Below, piece by piece: positions 55,409 through 63,856 of a stretch of DNA of 64,000 bases. The position numbers and the translations under genes were made by a program. The DNA is taken from positions 1 through 64,000 of the forward strand of contig NZ_JAUKFY010000020.1 in assembly GCF_030489605.1 (NCBI RefSeq). The letters are read 5' to 3'. Below the pieces are notes generated by a model, which worked only from the letters and a program-made list of their open reading frames with translations, did no database searches and had not been told where the DNA came from. The number at the start of each line of letters is the position of its first letter. Within the stretch, counting starts at the first letter, position 1. Origin of the DNA: Brevibacillus laterosporus. Its GTDB lineage: Bacteria; Bacillota; Bacilli; Brevibacillales; Brevibacillaceae.

Positions 55409-55948
55409 ATGAAGGCAACTGGAATTGTTCGTCGTATAGACGACCTCGGACGGGTCGTGATCCCGAAGGAAATCCGTCGCACACTTCGTATTCGTGAGGG
55501 GGATCCACTTGAGATTTTTGTCGATCGTGATGGGGAAGTAATCCTTAAAAAATATTCTCCAATTGGGGAATTGGCTGATTTTGCCAAGGAATATGCTGAC
55601 TCTTTATACGAAAGCTTAAATCATATTGTCATTATTTCCGATCGAGATACGGTCATTGCAGTAGCTGGCGCTTCCAAGAAGGAATACCTGGAAAAACCAA
55701 TTGGTGGTCTAGTAGAAAAATCATTGGAAGAACGCAAGAGCAGAGTAGAAAAAAATTCCGGTCAATATGAATTATGCCGTGATATGCCGGAGCAGTACTC
55801 ATCTTATGTAGTAGCTCCTATTGTAGCAGGCGGAGATCCGATTGGCGCAGTAATCCTTGTCAGCAAAACAGAAGCTAAAATGGGCGACTTAGAGCTGAAA
55901 ATGGCAGAAACAGCCGCTGGATTCCTAGCTAAACAAATGGAACAATAA
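55409..55948 (+). CDS. spoVT: Stage V sporulation protein T
   Basis: SpoVT is a forespore regulator of the sigma-G regulon. The 179-residue protein has an AbrB-like N-terminal domain (MKATGIVRRIDDLGRVVIPKEIRRTLRIREGDPLEIF) and a C-terminal GAF domain (about 60-178). It is a paralogue of AbrB encoded 21 kb upstream. GAGGC precedes the ATG. Confidence 0.97.
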   Translation: MKATGIVRRIDDLGRVVIPKEIRRTLRIREGDPLEIFVDRDGEVILKKYSPIGELADFAKEYADSLYESLNHIVIISDRDTVIAVAGASKKEYLEKPIGGLVEKSLEERKSRVEKNSGQYELCRDMPEQYSSYVVAPIVAGGDPIGAVILVSKTEAKMGDLELKMAETAAGFLAKQMEQ

Positions 55949-55963
55949 TAGTGATTAAATAAC

Positions 55964-56018
55964 GAAAGTCAAAAAACAAGCCTTACACAAGGGGCTTGTT
56001 TTTTTGACTTTCCCTACT
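55964..56018 (+). terminator. Terminator after spoVT
   Basis: A very long stem of about 18 bp (55964-55982 with 55992-56012) has a T tract within the 3' arm. Confidence 0.85.
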
Positions 56019-56140
56019 ATATGCAAGCAAACCACGAATGACCCACGTCTCATCCCCCTTGATTACACACTTCCTCTGTGTGGTATAATGGACAAAGTTT
56101 CTGAACGTAGACTTTTTGTAAGAGGAGAAATAGATACTGT

Positions 56141-57790
56141 ATGGCAGGAGAGAGAAGTGCGAATCATTTTGTCAAAGGTGCTGCTATTCTAGGTATTGCC
56201 GGCTTGCTCTCCAAGGTTCTCGGAGCGATCTATCGCATACCTTATCAAAATATTACAGGTGATGTTGGGTTATATGTGTACATGCAGGTATACCCGTTGT
56301 ACACAGCCTTGTTGATTTTGGCAACAGCAGGTTTTCCAATTGCCATTTCCAAAATCGTCTCAGAACGTTTAGCAGTCGAGGACCATCTAGGTGCACGTAA
56401 GGCTTTCCGTGTAGCCAGCGTTTCACTAGGAATACTAGGAGTATTCTTTTTTCTCCTTTTGTATCTAGGGGCTCCTGCATTAGCCCGATTTATGGGCGAT
56501 GAACAGCTTACATTGCCGCTGCGAGCCGTAGCATGGTCTTTACCATTAGTTCCGTTGGTATCCATATTGCGTGGTTATTTTCAAGGACAGCAAGACATGG
56601 TGCCTACGGGTGTATCACAGGTAGTCGAACAGATAATTCGTGTAATCGTTATTTTAGTCTCAGCTTACTGGATGATGAGTGCCTATCAGGATGCTTATCT
56701 TGCCGGTACAGGAGCAGTATTTGCCGCTTTTCCGGGGGCGTTGGCAGCCTTTTTGGTTTTGTATTATTATTATCGGAAATCCAGACGATATTATCGACGC
56801 AGAGGATATCGTAAAAAATTGCGTGCTCAACAGCTTACCGATACAGTAACAAACAAGCAAGTGCTGATCAGCATCTTACATTACGCAATTCCGATTTGTA
56901 TCGGTGCTCTGGTGTTGCCGATGATCCCATTAATTGATTCGGTGACAGTTTCTAATTTGCTGCAATGGAACGGATATGAACTTGATACAGCAAAAGAATT
57001 AAAAGGAATTTATGACCGTGGACAACCACTCATTCAATTTGGGACGTTTTTTGCCACATCACTTTCCTTGGCATTAGTTCCTGCTATTAGTGAGGCTGTA
57101 GCACAAAAACAGGATAAGATGATCATCAATCGTACCGAGATGGCTCTACGTCTGACCTTGATGCTAGGGTTACCAGCCTCAATCGGACTGGCCTTGTTAG
57201 CTGAACCGGTCAATATTATGGTATATGGAAATGATAAGGGTACCTGGTCACTTGCTATTCAGGCCTTTGTCATTGTGTTTGCGACATTAAGTATTGCTAC
57301 CTCTGGAATCTTGCAAGGCTTGGGACATGTTAAATTACCAGCTAGACATTTGCTGATTGGTGTACTGGTAAAATTGTTGGCTAATCTTGCATTAACGCCT
57401 TTGTGGGGCATACAGGGGGCGGCAGTGGCCACAGTCCTTGCCTATGTGACATCCATGGGCTTAAACATGAGGTCGATTCGCCACTATCTGGGGCTTTCCT
57501 TTAACATAAAGGAAATGCTGACCAAGCCTCTGATAAGTGTGGCTCTTATGTCAATCATGGTCTTACTCGTTCAAGGCCTAATGAATCTAATTGTGGGTTC
57601 TCTGCTTGATAGCGAGCGTTTGGTTCAAACGATCGTCGGAGTTTTTGCAGTTTCTGTGGGGTTAGTAGTATATATGCTTTCCCTTTTATATACAGGGGGC
57701 ATCAAACGCGAGGAAATTTTGTATTTGCCAAAAGGAAAGCGACTAGTCTCTCTTTTGGAGCGGTATAAGCTTTTACAGATTCGAAAATAG
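56141..57790 (+). CDS. MOP-superfamily polysaccharide flippase (YabM/SpoVB-like)
   Basis: The 549-residue polytopic membrane protein has about 14 hydrophobic helices and the MurJ/SpoVB/YabM signature region (KGAAILGIAGLLSKVLGAIYRIPYQNITGD). Members flip lipid-linked wall precursors or related glycans. The position between spoVT and yabN is that of yabM. AGGAG lies 13 bases before the ATG, a rather long spacing. Confidence 0.92.
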   Translation: MAGERSANHFVKGAAILGIAGLLSKVLGAIYRIPYQNITGDVGLYVYMQVYPLYTALLILATAGFPIAISKIVSERLAVEDHLGARKAFRVASVSLGILGVFFFLLLYLGAPALARFMGDEQLTLPLRAVAWSLPLVPLVSILRGYFQGQQDMVPTGVSQVVEQIIRVIVILVSAYWMMSAYQDAYLAGTGAVFAAFPGALAAFLVLYYYYRKSRRYYRRRGYRKKLRAQQLTDTVTNKQVLISILHYAIPICIGALVLPMIPLIDSVTVSNLLQWNGYELDTAKELKGIYDRGQPLIQFGTFFATSLSLALVPAISEAVAQKQDKMIINRTEMALRLTLMLGLPASIGLALLAEPVNIMVYGNDKGTWSLAIQAFVIVFATLSIATSGILQGLGHVKLPARHLLIGVLVKLLANLALTPLWGIQGAAVATVLAYVTSMGLNMRSIRHYLGLSFNIKEMLTKPLISVALMSIMVLLVQGLMNLIVGSLLDSERLVQTIVGVFAVSVGLVVYMLSLLYTGGIKREEILYLPKGKRLVSLLERYKLLQIRK

Positions 57791-57819
57791 TCAGGGATTA
57801 CAGAACGGAGGATTCCTAC

Positions 57820-59286
57820 ATGGTGAATACCATTTATGTCGTAGGACTTGGGGCAGGCAATCTAGATCAAATGCCTCTGGGTATGTATAAACGGTTAAAA
57901 CAGACCAAGCATTTGTATGTCCGAACAGCTGATCATCCAGTATTAAATCAATTGGCTGAAGAGGGCCTTACTTACACGTCCTTTGATTCTATTTACGAAA
58001 AGCATGACTCATTTGAACAGGTATATCAAGAGATTGCTCGCGAGCTGTTATCTGAGGTGAAAACAGAAGGTGAAGTAACCTATGCAGTTCCGGGACATCC
58101 TTTAGTAGCAGAACGGACGGTGCAACTGCTGCTAGGTCATGCGGTAGAGGAGCAGATAGAGGTAAAGGTATTGGGTGGACAAAGCTTCTTAGATCCACTG
58201 TTCGCCCGTCTGGCTATTGATCCGATCGAAGGATTTACTTTGTTAGATGCCACAAGTATGACAGCAGATCAAGTAAATCCGGGTCTACATACAGTTATAG
58301 CTCAGGTCTACGATCAAATGTCTGCTTCAGACGCGAAACTCACCTTAATGGAAGTCCTTCCAGACGAATATGAGGTTATCGTCGCTACAGCGGTTGGGAT
58401 AGAGGGTCAAGAGATCGTGGAGCGTCTGCCATTATACGATCTAGATCGAGTGGAGCATCTGGGAAATCTAAGTCTCATCTATGTACCGCCTACCGTAGAA
58501 GAGTCAGTAAAGCAACGTCAATTCTCTTATTTAAAAGAAGTGATCGCAACCTTGCGCGGACCAGAAGGCTGCCCATGGGATCGGAAGCAGACGCATCAAA
58601 GCCTGCGTCGTTATTTGTTAGAAGAAGCCTATGAAACAGTGGAAGCGATCGATCAGGATGATGTGGATGCGCTGTGTGAGGAATTAGGGGATGTGCTCTT
58701 GCAGATTATGCTTCATGCACAGATTGCTTCAGAGGAAGGCTACTTCACCATTGAAGACATCATTTCCACTCTGACAGCCAAAATGATTCGACGCCATCCG
58801 CATGTATTTGGCGAGTCGAAGGTAGCTGATGCAGATGCAGTGGTGGTGAATTGGGAGCAGATAAAAGCTCAAGAGAAAGCAGAGAAAGGAATTGTACCAG
58901 AAACAGCCTCCTTGCTTGATTCTCTGCCAAAGGATTTACCAGCAATTTTAGCAGCCGTCAAAATTCAAAAGAAGGCCGCAGAAGTTGGGTTTGATTGGGA
59001 CGAAGTGAAAGATGTCTACGCTAAAATTGAAGAAGAGTACAAGGAGGTTCAGCAAGCAACTCCAGAAGAACGAACAGGCGAATTAGGGGATTTGCTTTTC
59101 GCTGTAATCAATCTGGCTCGCTTCATGAAGGTTGATCCTGAACAAGCTTTAGCGCTTACCAATCTGAAATTTAAGCGTAGATTTCAATACATTGAACAAA
59201 AGCTGCAAGAAAATAATAAGCAGTTTGCCGATATGACTTTAGAAGAGCTTGATCATTTTTGGAATGAGGCCAAAGCTCAAGAGTAG
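57820..59286 (+). CDS. mazG: YabN: tetrapyrrole-methylase-like domain fused to MazG NTP pyrophosphohydrolase
   Basis: The 488-residue fusion has an N-terminal SAM-dependent tetrapyrrole (corrin/porphyrin) methylase-like domain (about 1-225, IYVVGLGAGNLDQMPLG, YAVPGHPLVAE) and a duplicated MazG domain (about 245-485) with LLEEAYETVEAI and EELGDVLLQ metal-binding helices. MazG cleaves non-canonical nucleoside triphosphates; the methylase-like part has no established substrate. The ATG follows yabM by 29 bp. Confidence 0.95.
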   Translation: MVNTIYVVGLGAGNLDQMPLGMYKRLKQTKHLYVRTADHPVLNQLAEEGLTYTSFDSIYEKHDSFEQVYQEIARELLSEVKTEGEVTYAVPGHPLVAERTVQLLLGHAVEEQIEVKVLGGQSFLDPLFARLAIDPIEGFTLLDATSMTADQVNPGLHTVIAQVYDQMSASDAKLTLMEVLPDEYEVIVATAVGIEGQEIVERLPLYDLDRVEHLGNLSLIYVPPTVEESVKQRQFSYLKEVIATLRGPEGCPWDRKQTHQSLRRYLLEEAYETVEAIDQDDVDALCEELGDVLLQIMLHAQIASEEGYFTIEDIISTLTAKMIRRHPHVFGESKVADADAVVVNWEQIKAQEKAEKGIVPETASLLDSLPKDLPAILAAVKIQKKAAEVGFDWDEVKDVYAKIEEEYKEVQQATPEERTGELGDLLFAVINLARFMKVDPEQALALTNLKFKRRFQYIEQKLQENNKQFADMTLEELDHFWNEAKAQE

Positions 59287-59312
59287 CCATAGCTACATAG
59301 AGGAGGAATACT

Positions 59313-59606
59313 ATGCGTCTTGATAAATTTCTAAAGGTGTCTCGTTTAATTAAACGGCGAACGTTAGCTAAGGATGTTTGTGATCAAGGACGTGTCGAAA
59401 TTAATGAACGTGCTGCAAAAGCTTCCAGCAATGTAAAAGTCGGAGATTCTATCTCCATTCGTTTTGGACAAAAAATCGTTACAGTAAAAGTTGAAGAGAT
59501 CAAAGAAAATGCGCGTAAGGATGAGGCTGCTTCCCTTTACACAGTAATTGGTGAGGTGCCAGTGCCGCGCGATGAAAAAGAAGAAGATGAATACCTAAGA
59601 GCATAA
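59313..59606 (+). CDS. rqcP: Ribosome-quality-control factor RqcP (S4 domain)
   Basis: RqcP (YabO) works with RqcH to add C-terminal alanine tails to stalled nascent chains on 50S subunits. The 97-residue S4-domain protein begins MRLDKFLKVSRLIKRRTLAKDVCDQG, characteristic of the Hsp15/RqcP family. AGGAGG precedes the ATG. Confidence 0.95.
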   Translation: MRLDKFLKVSRLIKRRTLAKDVCDQGRVEINERAAKASSNVKVGDSISIRFGQKIVTVKVEEIKENARKDEAASLYTVIGEVPVPRDEKEEDEYLRA

Positions 59607-59629
59607 GCAATAGTTCTAAAAGGACATCC

Positions 59630-59715
59630 CCCTCCATATCTTGGTACAAAGAGGAACATTTTGTTCCCGGCGTTTTGGATCGTACTCCAGACCACCAAGA
59701 TAGGGAGGGTTTTTA
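59630..59715 (+). terminator. Hairpin after rqcP whose 3' arm is the yabP ribosome binding site
   Basis: A 16-position stem (59630-59645 with 59694-59709) with one mismatch has a 48-nt loop that itself contains a small GGAAC/GTTCC hairpin, and is followed by TTTTTAT. GGGAGGG in the 3' arm is the Shine-Dalgarno sequence of yabP (ATG 59717). Confidence 0.8.
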
Positions 59716-59716
59716 T

Positions 59717-60001
59717 ATGATCGAACCAAATAAACGACCTCGCCATGAAATTGTCATGATCAATCGGCGCAGTTTGGCTATATCCGGGGTAAAAAAGGTG
59801 GAAAGCTTTGATAGTGAAGAATTTCTGTTAGAAACAGAAGGCGGTTTTCTTACTATACGCGGCCAGAATCTTCATATGAAAAACCTGAGTCTTGAAACCG
59901 GAGAAGTGGCCATTGAGGGTTTCGTTCATGACATGGGGTATATAGAACAGGGGCAGGCCGGAGATCGATCGAAAGGATTTTTCGGCAAATTATTTAAGTG
60001 A
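59717..60001 (+). CDS. yabP: Sporulation protein YabP
   Basis: YabP is needed for spore cortex formation in Bacillus. The 94-residue protein has the YabP/YqfC domain (HEIVMINRRSLAISGVKKVESFDSEEFLLETEGGFLTIRG). ATG 59717 is the only start with a binding site (GGGAGGG seven bases upstream), which is embedded in a hairpin. It overlaps yabQ by four bases. Confidence 0.95.
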   Translation: MIEPNKRPRHEIVMINRRSLAISGVKKVESFDSEEFLLETEGGFLTIRGQNLHMKNLSLETGEVAIEGFVHDMGYIEQGQAGDRSKGFFGKLFK

Positions 60002-60567
60002 GTATCAGTATTCAGTTTCAGACCATGGCTTTCATGTCCCTGTGCGGAATTTTTATGGGGATGGGGTTTGATACGTACCATGTCATAAAAGGCAAGGGCC
60101 GCTTCCCACTTTGGGCCGTTTTCATATTAGATTTGTTATTTTGGTTAAGTAGCGTGGGAATTGTTTTTTATGTGCTGGTATGGGTTAACGAAGGAATAGT
60201 GAGATTTCCGATCTATCTAGGGATTATTATAGGAGCATGGCTCTATTTCCTTATAGGTAGTAAGGTTTATATCAGATTTTTGTTAACTGTGCTAGAATGG
60301 AGCATATGGGTATTTCAGATCAGTGTTAAAATTATTGACTTTTTATTGATTAAACCGATAGAGATAATTTTTCATTTTATCTGGATTATTCTCGGGTTCC
60401 TTTTTACTGTGCTGGCAAAGATAGGATTGTTCATTTGGCGAATCATTTCTTGGCCATTGTCACCATTTGTTCCATGGGGTCGTAACTTGTGGAAAAGTAT
60501 TAGGGGCAAAACGGCAGGAGCAAAGGAAATACTGAAGAAATGGTTTACCAAGGAAAACAAAGAGTAA
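59998..60567 (+). CDS. yabQ: Spore cortex biosynthesis protein YabQ
   Basis: The 189-residue membrane protein has about five hydrophobic helices (including 8-25, 38-62, 70-92, and 120-150) and a basic C-terminus. YabQ is a mother-cell membrane protein required for cortex formation. A GTG start at 59998 overlaps the yabP stop (GTGA), so translation is coupled. Confidence 0.93.
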   Translation: MSISIQFQTMAFMSLCGIFMGMGFDTYHVIKGKGRFPLWAVFILDLLFWLSSVGIVFYVLVWVNEGIVRFPIYLGIIIGAWLYFLIGSKVYIRFLLTVLEWSIWVFQISVKIIDFLLIKPIEIIFHFIWIILGFLFTVLAKIGLFIWRIISWPLSPFVPWGRNLWKSIRGKTAGAKEILKKWFTKENKE

Positions 60568-60593
60568 AAAGGTAGCAAAGGTGGAGAGCAGAC

Positions 60594-60905
60594 ATGGCCA
60601 AAGAACGTCCCTCTCAATCGAATAATCTAGGTCGCAAGCGCAGACTTCGTTTTATTATGTTCTTCGTGTTCTGCTTCCTTGTCTGGACGTGCTATACGGC
60701 ATATCTTCAAAGCTCTGTCATTGCAGAGACAGAAGAACAAGTAAAAGCACTGCAGAAAGAGGCAGAGGAAGTAAAAGAGCAACAGGAAGAGCTAACCAAT
60801 AAGATGAAACGATTAGATGATCCAGAATACATCGCAGAGCTTGCACGCAAAAATAATTTTATGTCCAAGCCGGGTGAGATCATCTTTTTGATCCCTGATA
60901 ATTAA
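60594..60905 (+). CDS. divIC: Cell division protein DivIC
   Basis: DivIC forms a septal complex with FtsL and DivIB. The 103-residue bitopic protein has a basic cytosolic N-terminus, a membrane helix (about 20-38), a coiled coil (about 45-80, EEQVKALQKEAEEVKEQQEELTNKMKRL) and the conserved end DPEYIAELARKNNFMSKPGEIIFLIP. It ends the yabP-yabQ-divIC unit; yabR that follows in B. subtilis is absent. Confidence 0.95.
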   Translation: MAKERPSQSNNLGRKRRLRFIMFFVFCFLVWTCYTAYLQSSVIAETEEQVKALQKEAEEVKEQQEELTNKMKRLDDPEYIAELARKNNFMSKPGEIIFLIPDN

Positions 60906-61235
60906 GCTAATTGGGTCTAGCTAAAATAAATTTACGAAAACGTACAATAGATTTTAAAAAGAGGAAGGTCATTTTAAACAAATGGCGAATATAATATAAC
61001 AAGCCCGTTTCGCCGAGCGCGAATCACCTGATGGCCGACGTTGAACGCAAGACGTCGGTTTTTTTTATTCCTTTACTTTATTATTTTAAAGCAATAAAGC
61101 GATATCTTCTATTCAATCCTCGACAGGTACCTCAATCAAATCGTATTGCCTTGGGCATAAATCCATGAACCATCAAATAAATAAACGAGATACGTTTGAA
61201 TTTGTCGGACGATTTTAGGAATATGCCTCTACCGT
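60906..61235 (+). other. Intergenic region between divIC and spoIIE
   Basis: About 400 bp to the spoIIE ATG. It contains an AT-rich part with TATAAT at 60990-60995 (no clear -35), a GC-richer segment (61001-61058) ending in a strong terminator, and upstream spoIIE control sequences. No tRNA or ORF was found. A short RNA of about 65 nt ending at the terminator is possible. Confidence 0.4.
61035..61068 (+). terminator. Terminator between divIC and spoIIE
   Basis: A perfect 7-bp GC-rich stem (61035-61041 with 61052-61058) is followed by nine T, 130 bp after divIC. Confidence 0.85.
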
Positions 61236-61268
61236 TTGACAAAATTTACAACTGTCCATTCGTATAAT
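61203..61268 (+). promoter_or_regulatory. spoIIE promoter with 21-bp spacer and Spo0A-like sites
   Basis: TTGACA (61236-61241) and TATAAT (61263-61268) are separated by 21 bp, the unusual spacing known for Spo0A-dependent promoters such as B. subtilis spoIIE. TGTCGGA (61203-61209) is a near-consensus 0A box 27 bp upstream, and TGACAAA overlaps the -35. Confidence 0.82.
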
Positions 61269-61304
61269 TGGGTACACAAAACTCAAAATGGGTGGTGCTA
61301 GTCC

Positions 61305-63788
61305 ATGTTCAATAAAAGCCAGGTAGTTTCTCCGAATGCTAATCTTTTTACTCAACAACTATCTAATCAAGTATCACAAACGATGGGGAGCTTCGGTGAT
61401 AAAGTTGCTGCTTTTCTAAAAAAATGGCATATTCTTTCACTTACTATGGGTTTTTTATTAGGAAGAGCTCTTATTCTTGATGAATTATCTCCTTTTGTTG
61501 TTCCTTACTTTATCGTGATGTACTTTCTGCGGCGGGATACGCTGCTCGTAAGCGCATTAGGCATGCTGGCAGGCTCATTAGCTCACTCAATACCTCTGGG
61601 CGTGCAGACGTTGCTTAGTATCATACTTGCTGCTGTTGTTTGCCGTATCGCGGAGAAATGGAAACGAAAAGATTTTTCCTATACCCCATTTATGGTTGTA
61701 GGGACCGTATTTGCTAGCCATCTATTAGGCAAGGTCATTCAGAGTCAGGTCAACACATACAGTGTGACTATGATTGCAGTTGAAGCCATTCTCAGCTTTG
61801 TCTTAACACTTATTTTTATTCAGTCTTTATCCATTATTCACATAAATAAACCATTTGAGCCGTTAAAAACAGAAGAAATTATATGTCTGGTTATTTTATT
61901 AGCTTCTTTAATGACGGGAACTGTCGGATGGGTCATACAAGGAATTTCCATGGAGCATATCCTGTCACGCTATTTTCTACTGCTATTTGCTTTTGTTGGA
62001 GGAGGGACGGTCGGGGCCGCAGTGGGGGTGGTTACCGGGCTCATTCTCAGTTTAGCTGACGTGAGTGCCTTACAACAAATTAGTTTACTCGCTTTTGCCG
62101 GATTATTAGCCGGACTATTAAAAGAGGGAGGGAAAATTGGTGTAGTAGCCGGACTCTTAATTGGAACTTCGATTCTTGGCATCTATGGCGGTGCTCACAA
62201 TGGGTTGTATCTCTCTTTAGTGGAGACCTCGATCGCCTCTTTCCTCTTTTTATTAACGCCGGCTTCTATTTGGAAAAGAGTAGCCAGCTTCATCCCAGGG
62301 ACCGCGGAGCACACACAATCTCATCAGGAATACATGCGGCGCATACGTGACATGACAGCAGGTAAAATTCAGCAGTTTTCCGATTTATTTACCGAGTTAT
62401 CCCATTCATTTGCTCAAACAGCCGAGATCAAAAATGGAGTAGAAGAGGAGGAGGTAGACCTTTATTTGAGCAAAGTGGCGGAGAGGACATGCCAGCTTTG
62501 CTGGAAAAAGGAGCAGTGCTGGGAACGAGATACTCAAATGACCTATGATGCAATGAGTAGCATGCTGATTACGGTATTTGAGCATGGGACGGTGGAAGGG
62601 GCAACTATATCAAAGGAGTGGGAAAAGAAATGCGTGAAAACAGAAAAAGTAATTCAAAATATGGAGCAAGAGTACCACCAGATGATTGAACATAATCAAT
62701 TAAAAAAACAAATTCAAGATAGTCGTAAGCTGGTAGCTGATCAACTATCGGGGGTATCGCGAGTCATGAGTGATTTTGCACGGGAAATCCAACAGGAAGG
62801 AGTTGCGCTAAGCCTGCAAGAGAAGCAGGTTTCAAAAGCGCTGGAGGGTTTGGGACTATCCGTAAGACGCGTAGATATTCATAGCTTAGAAGAAGGGAAG
62901 GTGGATATAGAAATCAGTCAGCCTAGTTGTTATGGGAGGGATGAGTGCGCCAAGATTGTGGCTCCGATGCTTACCGAGATTTTAGGAGAGAACATAATTG
63001 TGAAGGAACGGCACTGTGAAGCCTTTAAGGATCAGCATTGCAAAATGTGTCTGGCTTCAGCCAAAACCTATGAAATTGAGATTGGAGTGGCTGGAGCTGC
63101 TAAAGGCGGCAAATTACTGTCGGGAGATAGCTTTAAAACAATGGATTTAGGAAATGGAAAGGTGGCTGTGGCAATCAGTGATGGAATGGGAAACGGGGAA
63201 CGCGCTTATCTGGAAAGTCAATCAGCATTGGACATGCTGCAACAGCTCTTAAAATCAGGATTGGATGAAAAATTGTCTATTAAAACAGTAAATTCGGTTT
63301 TGGCATTACGCTCGTCTGATGAAATGTTTGCCACAGTGGATTTGGCTGTCATAGATTTACAAACTGCCATGACACGGTTTATAAAAATTGGTTCCACTCC
63401 TTCGTTTATTAAGCGAGGAAATGATGTGTTCATGGTATCGGCCAATAATTTGCCGGTTGGTATTTTAGAGGATATTGAGGTAGATATTGTGACAAGAAAT
63501 CTAAAGGCGGGTGATCTATTAATCATGATGTCAGATGGGATTTTTGAGGCTCCCCGCCATATTGAAAATAGACCGATGTGGATGAAGCGACTAATCTCAC
63601 AGCTTGAAACAGAAGACCCTCAAGAAATCTCTGATTTGCTGTTAGAAAAAGTGATTAGAGAGCATTGTGGTGAAATTGTGGATGACATGACGGTTTTAGT
63701 CGCTCGGATAGATCGATTTGTACCACAATGGTCAGCGATACAGGTCTCAGGAATGGAGAAGATGGAGAGGCCGCGTGTAGTAAGTTAA
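61305..63788 (+). CDS. spoIIE: Stage II sporulation protein E, PP2C phosphatase
   Basis: SpoIIE dephosphorylates SpoIIAA after polar division, releasing sigma-F in the forespore, and also interacts with FtsZ. The 827 residues have about ten membrane helices (about 40-330), a central FtsZ/regulatory region (about 330-590, with the Cys-rich CQLCWKKEQCW), and a PP2C domain with metal-binding Asp626 (AISDGMGNGE), Asp744 (MSDGIFEAP) and Asp793-Asp794 (DDMTVLV). Expression fits the Spo0A-type promoter upstream. Confidence 0.97.
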   Translation: MFNKSQVVSPNANLFTQQLSNQVSQTMGSFGDKVAAFLKKWHILSLTMGFLLGRALILDELSPFVVPYFIVMYFLRRDTLLVSALGMLAGSLAHSIPLGVQTLLSIILAAVVCRIAEKWKRKDFSYTPFMVVGTVFASHLLGKVIQSQVNTYSVTMIAVEAILSFVLTLIFIQSLSIIHINKPFEPLKTEEIICLVILLASLMTGTVGWVIQGISMEHILSRYFLLLFAFVGGGTVGAAVGVVTGLILSLADVSALQQISLLAFAGLLAGLLKEGGKIGVVAGLLIGTSILGIYGGAHNGLYLSLVETSIASFLFLLTPASIWKRVASFIPGTAEHTQSHQEYMRRIRDMTAGKIQQFSDLFTELSHSFAQTAEIKNGVEEEEVDLYLSKVAERTCQLCWKKEQCWERDTQMTYDAMSSMLITVFEHGTVEGATISKEWEKKCVKTEKVIQNMEQEYHQMIEHNQLKKQIQDSRKLVADQLSGVSRVMSDFAREIQQEGVALSLQEKQVSKALEGLGLSVRRVDIHSLEEGKVDIEISQPSCYGRDECAKIVAPMLTEILGENIIVKERHCEAFKDQHCKMCLASAKTYEIEIGVAGAAKGGKLLSGDSFKTMDLGNGKVAVAISDGMGNGERAYLESQSALDMLQQLLKSGLDEKLSIKTVNSVLALRSSDEMFATVDLAVIDLQTAMTRFIKIGSTPSFIKRGNDVFMVSANNLPVGILEDIEVDIVTRNLKAGDLLIMMSDGIFEAPRHIENRPMWMKRLISQLETEDPQEISDLLLEKVIREHCGEIVDDMTVLVARIDRFVPQWSAIQVSGMEKMERPRVVS

Positions 63789-63856
63789 AGGTATGTTTTT
63801 TTCCTCCCGCGCCCATAATGGTAAAAAATGCTACCCAAGAAAGGGGAGGTATCTGT

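Noticed and set aside
55153-55497. A 114-codon open frame before and across the start of spoVT
   Set aside because: No ribosome binding site, Lys/Tyr/Ser-rich composition unlike a protein family, and its end overlaps spoVT in another frame.
61003-61060. Possible tRNA before spoIIE, where B. subtilis has tRNA genes
   Set aside because: No acceptor-stem pairing, no GTTCRA T-loop and no anticodon arm could be found; the segment ends in an intrinsic terminator.
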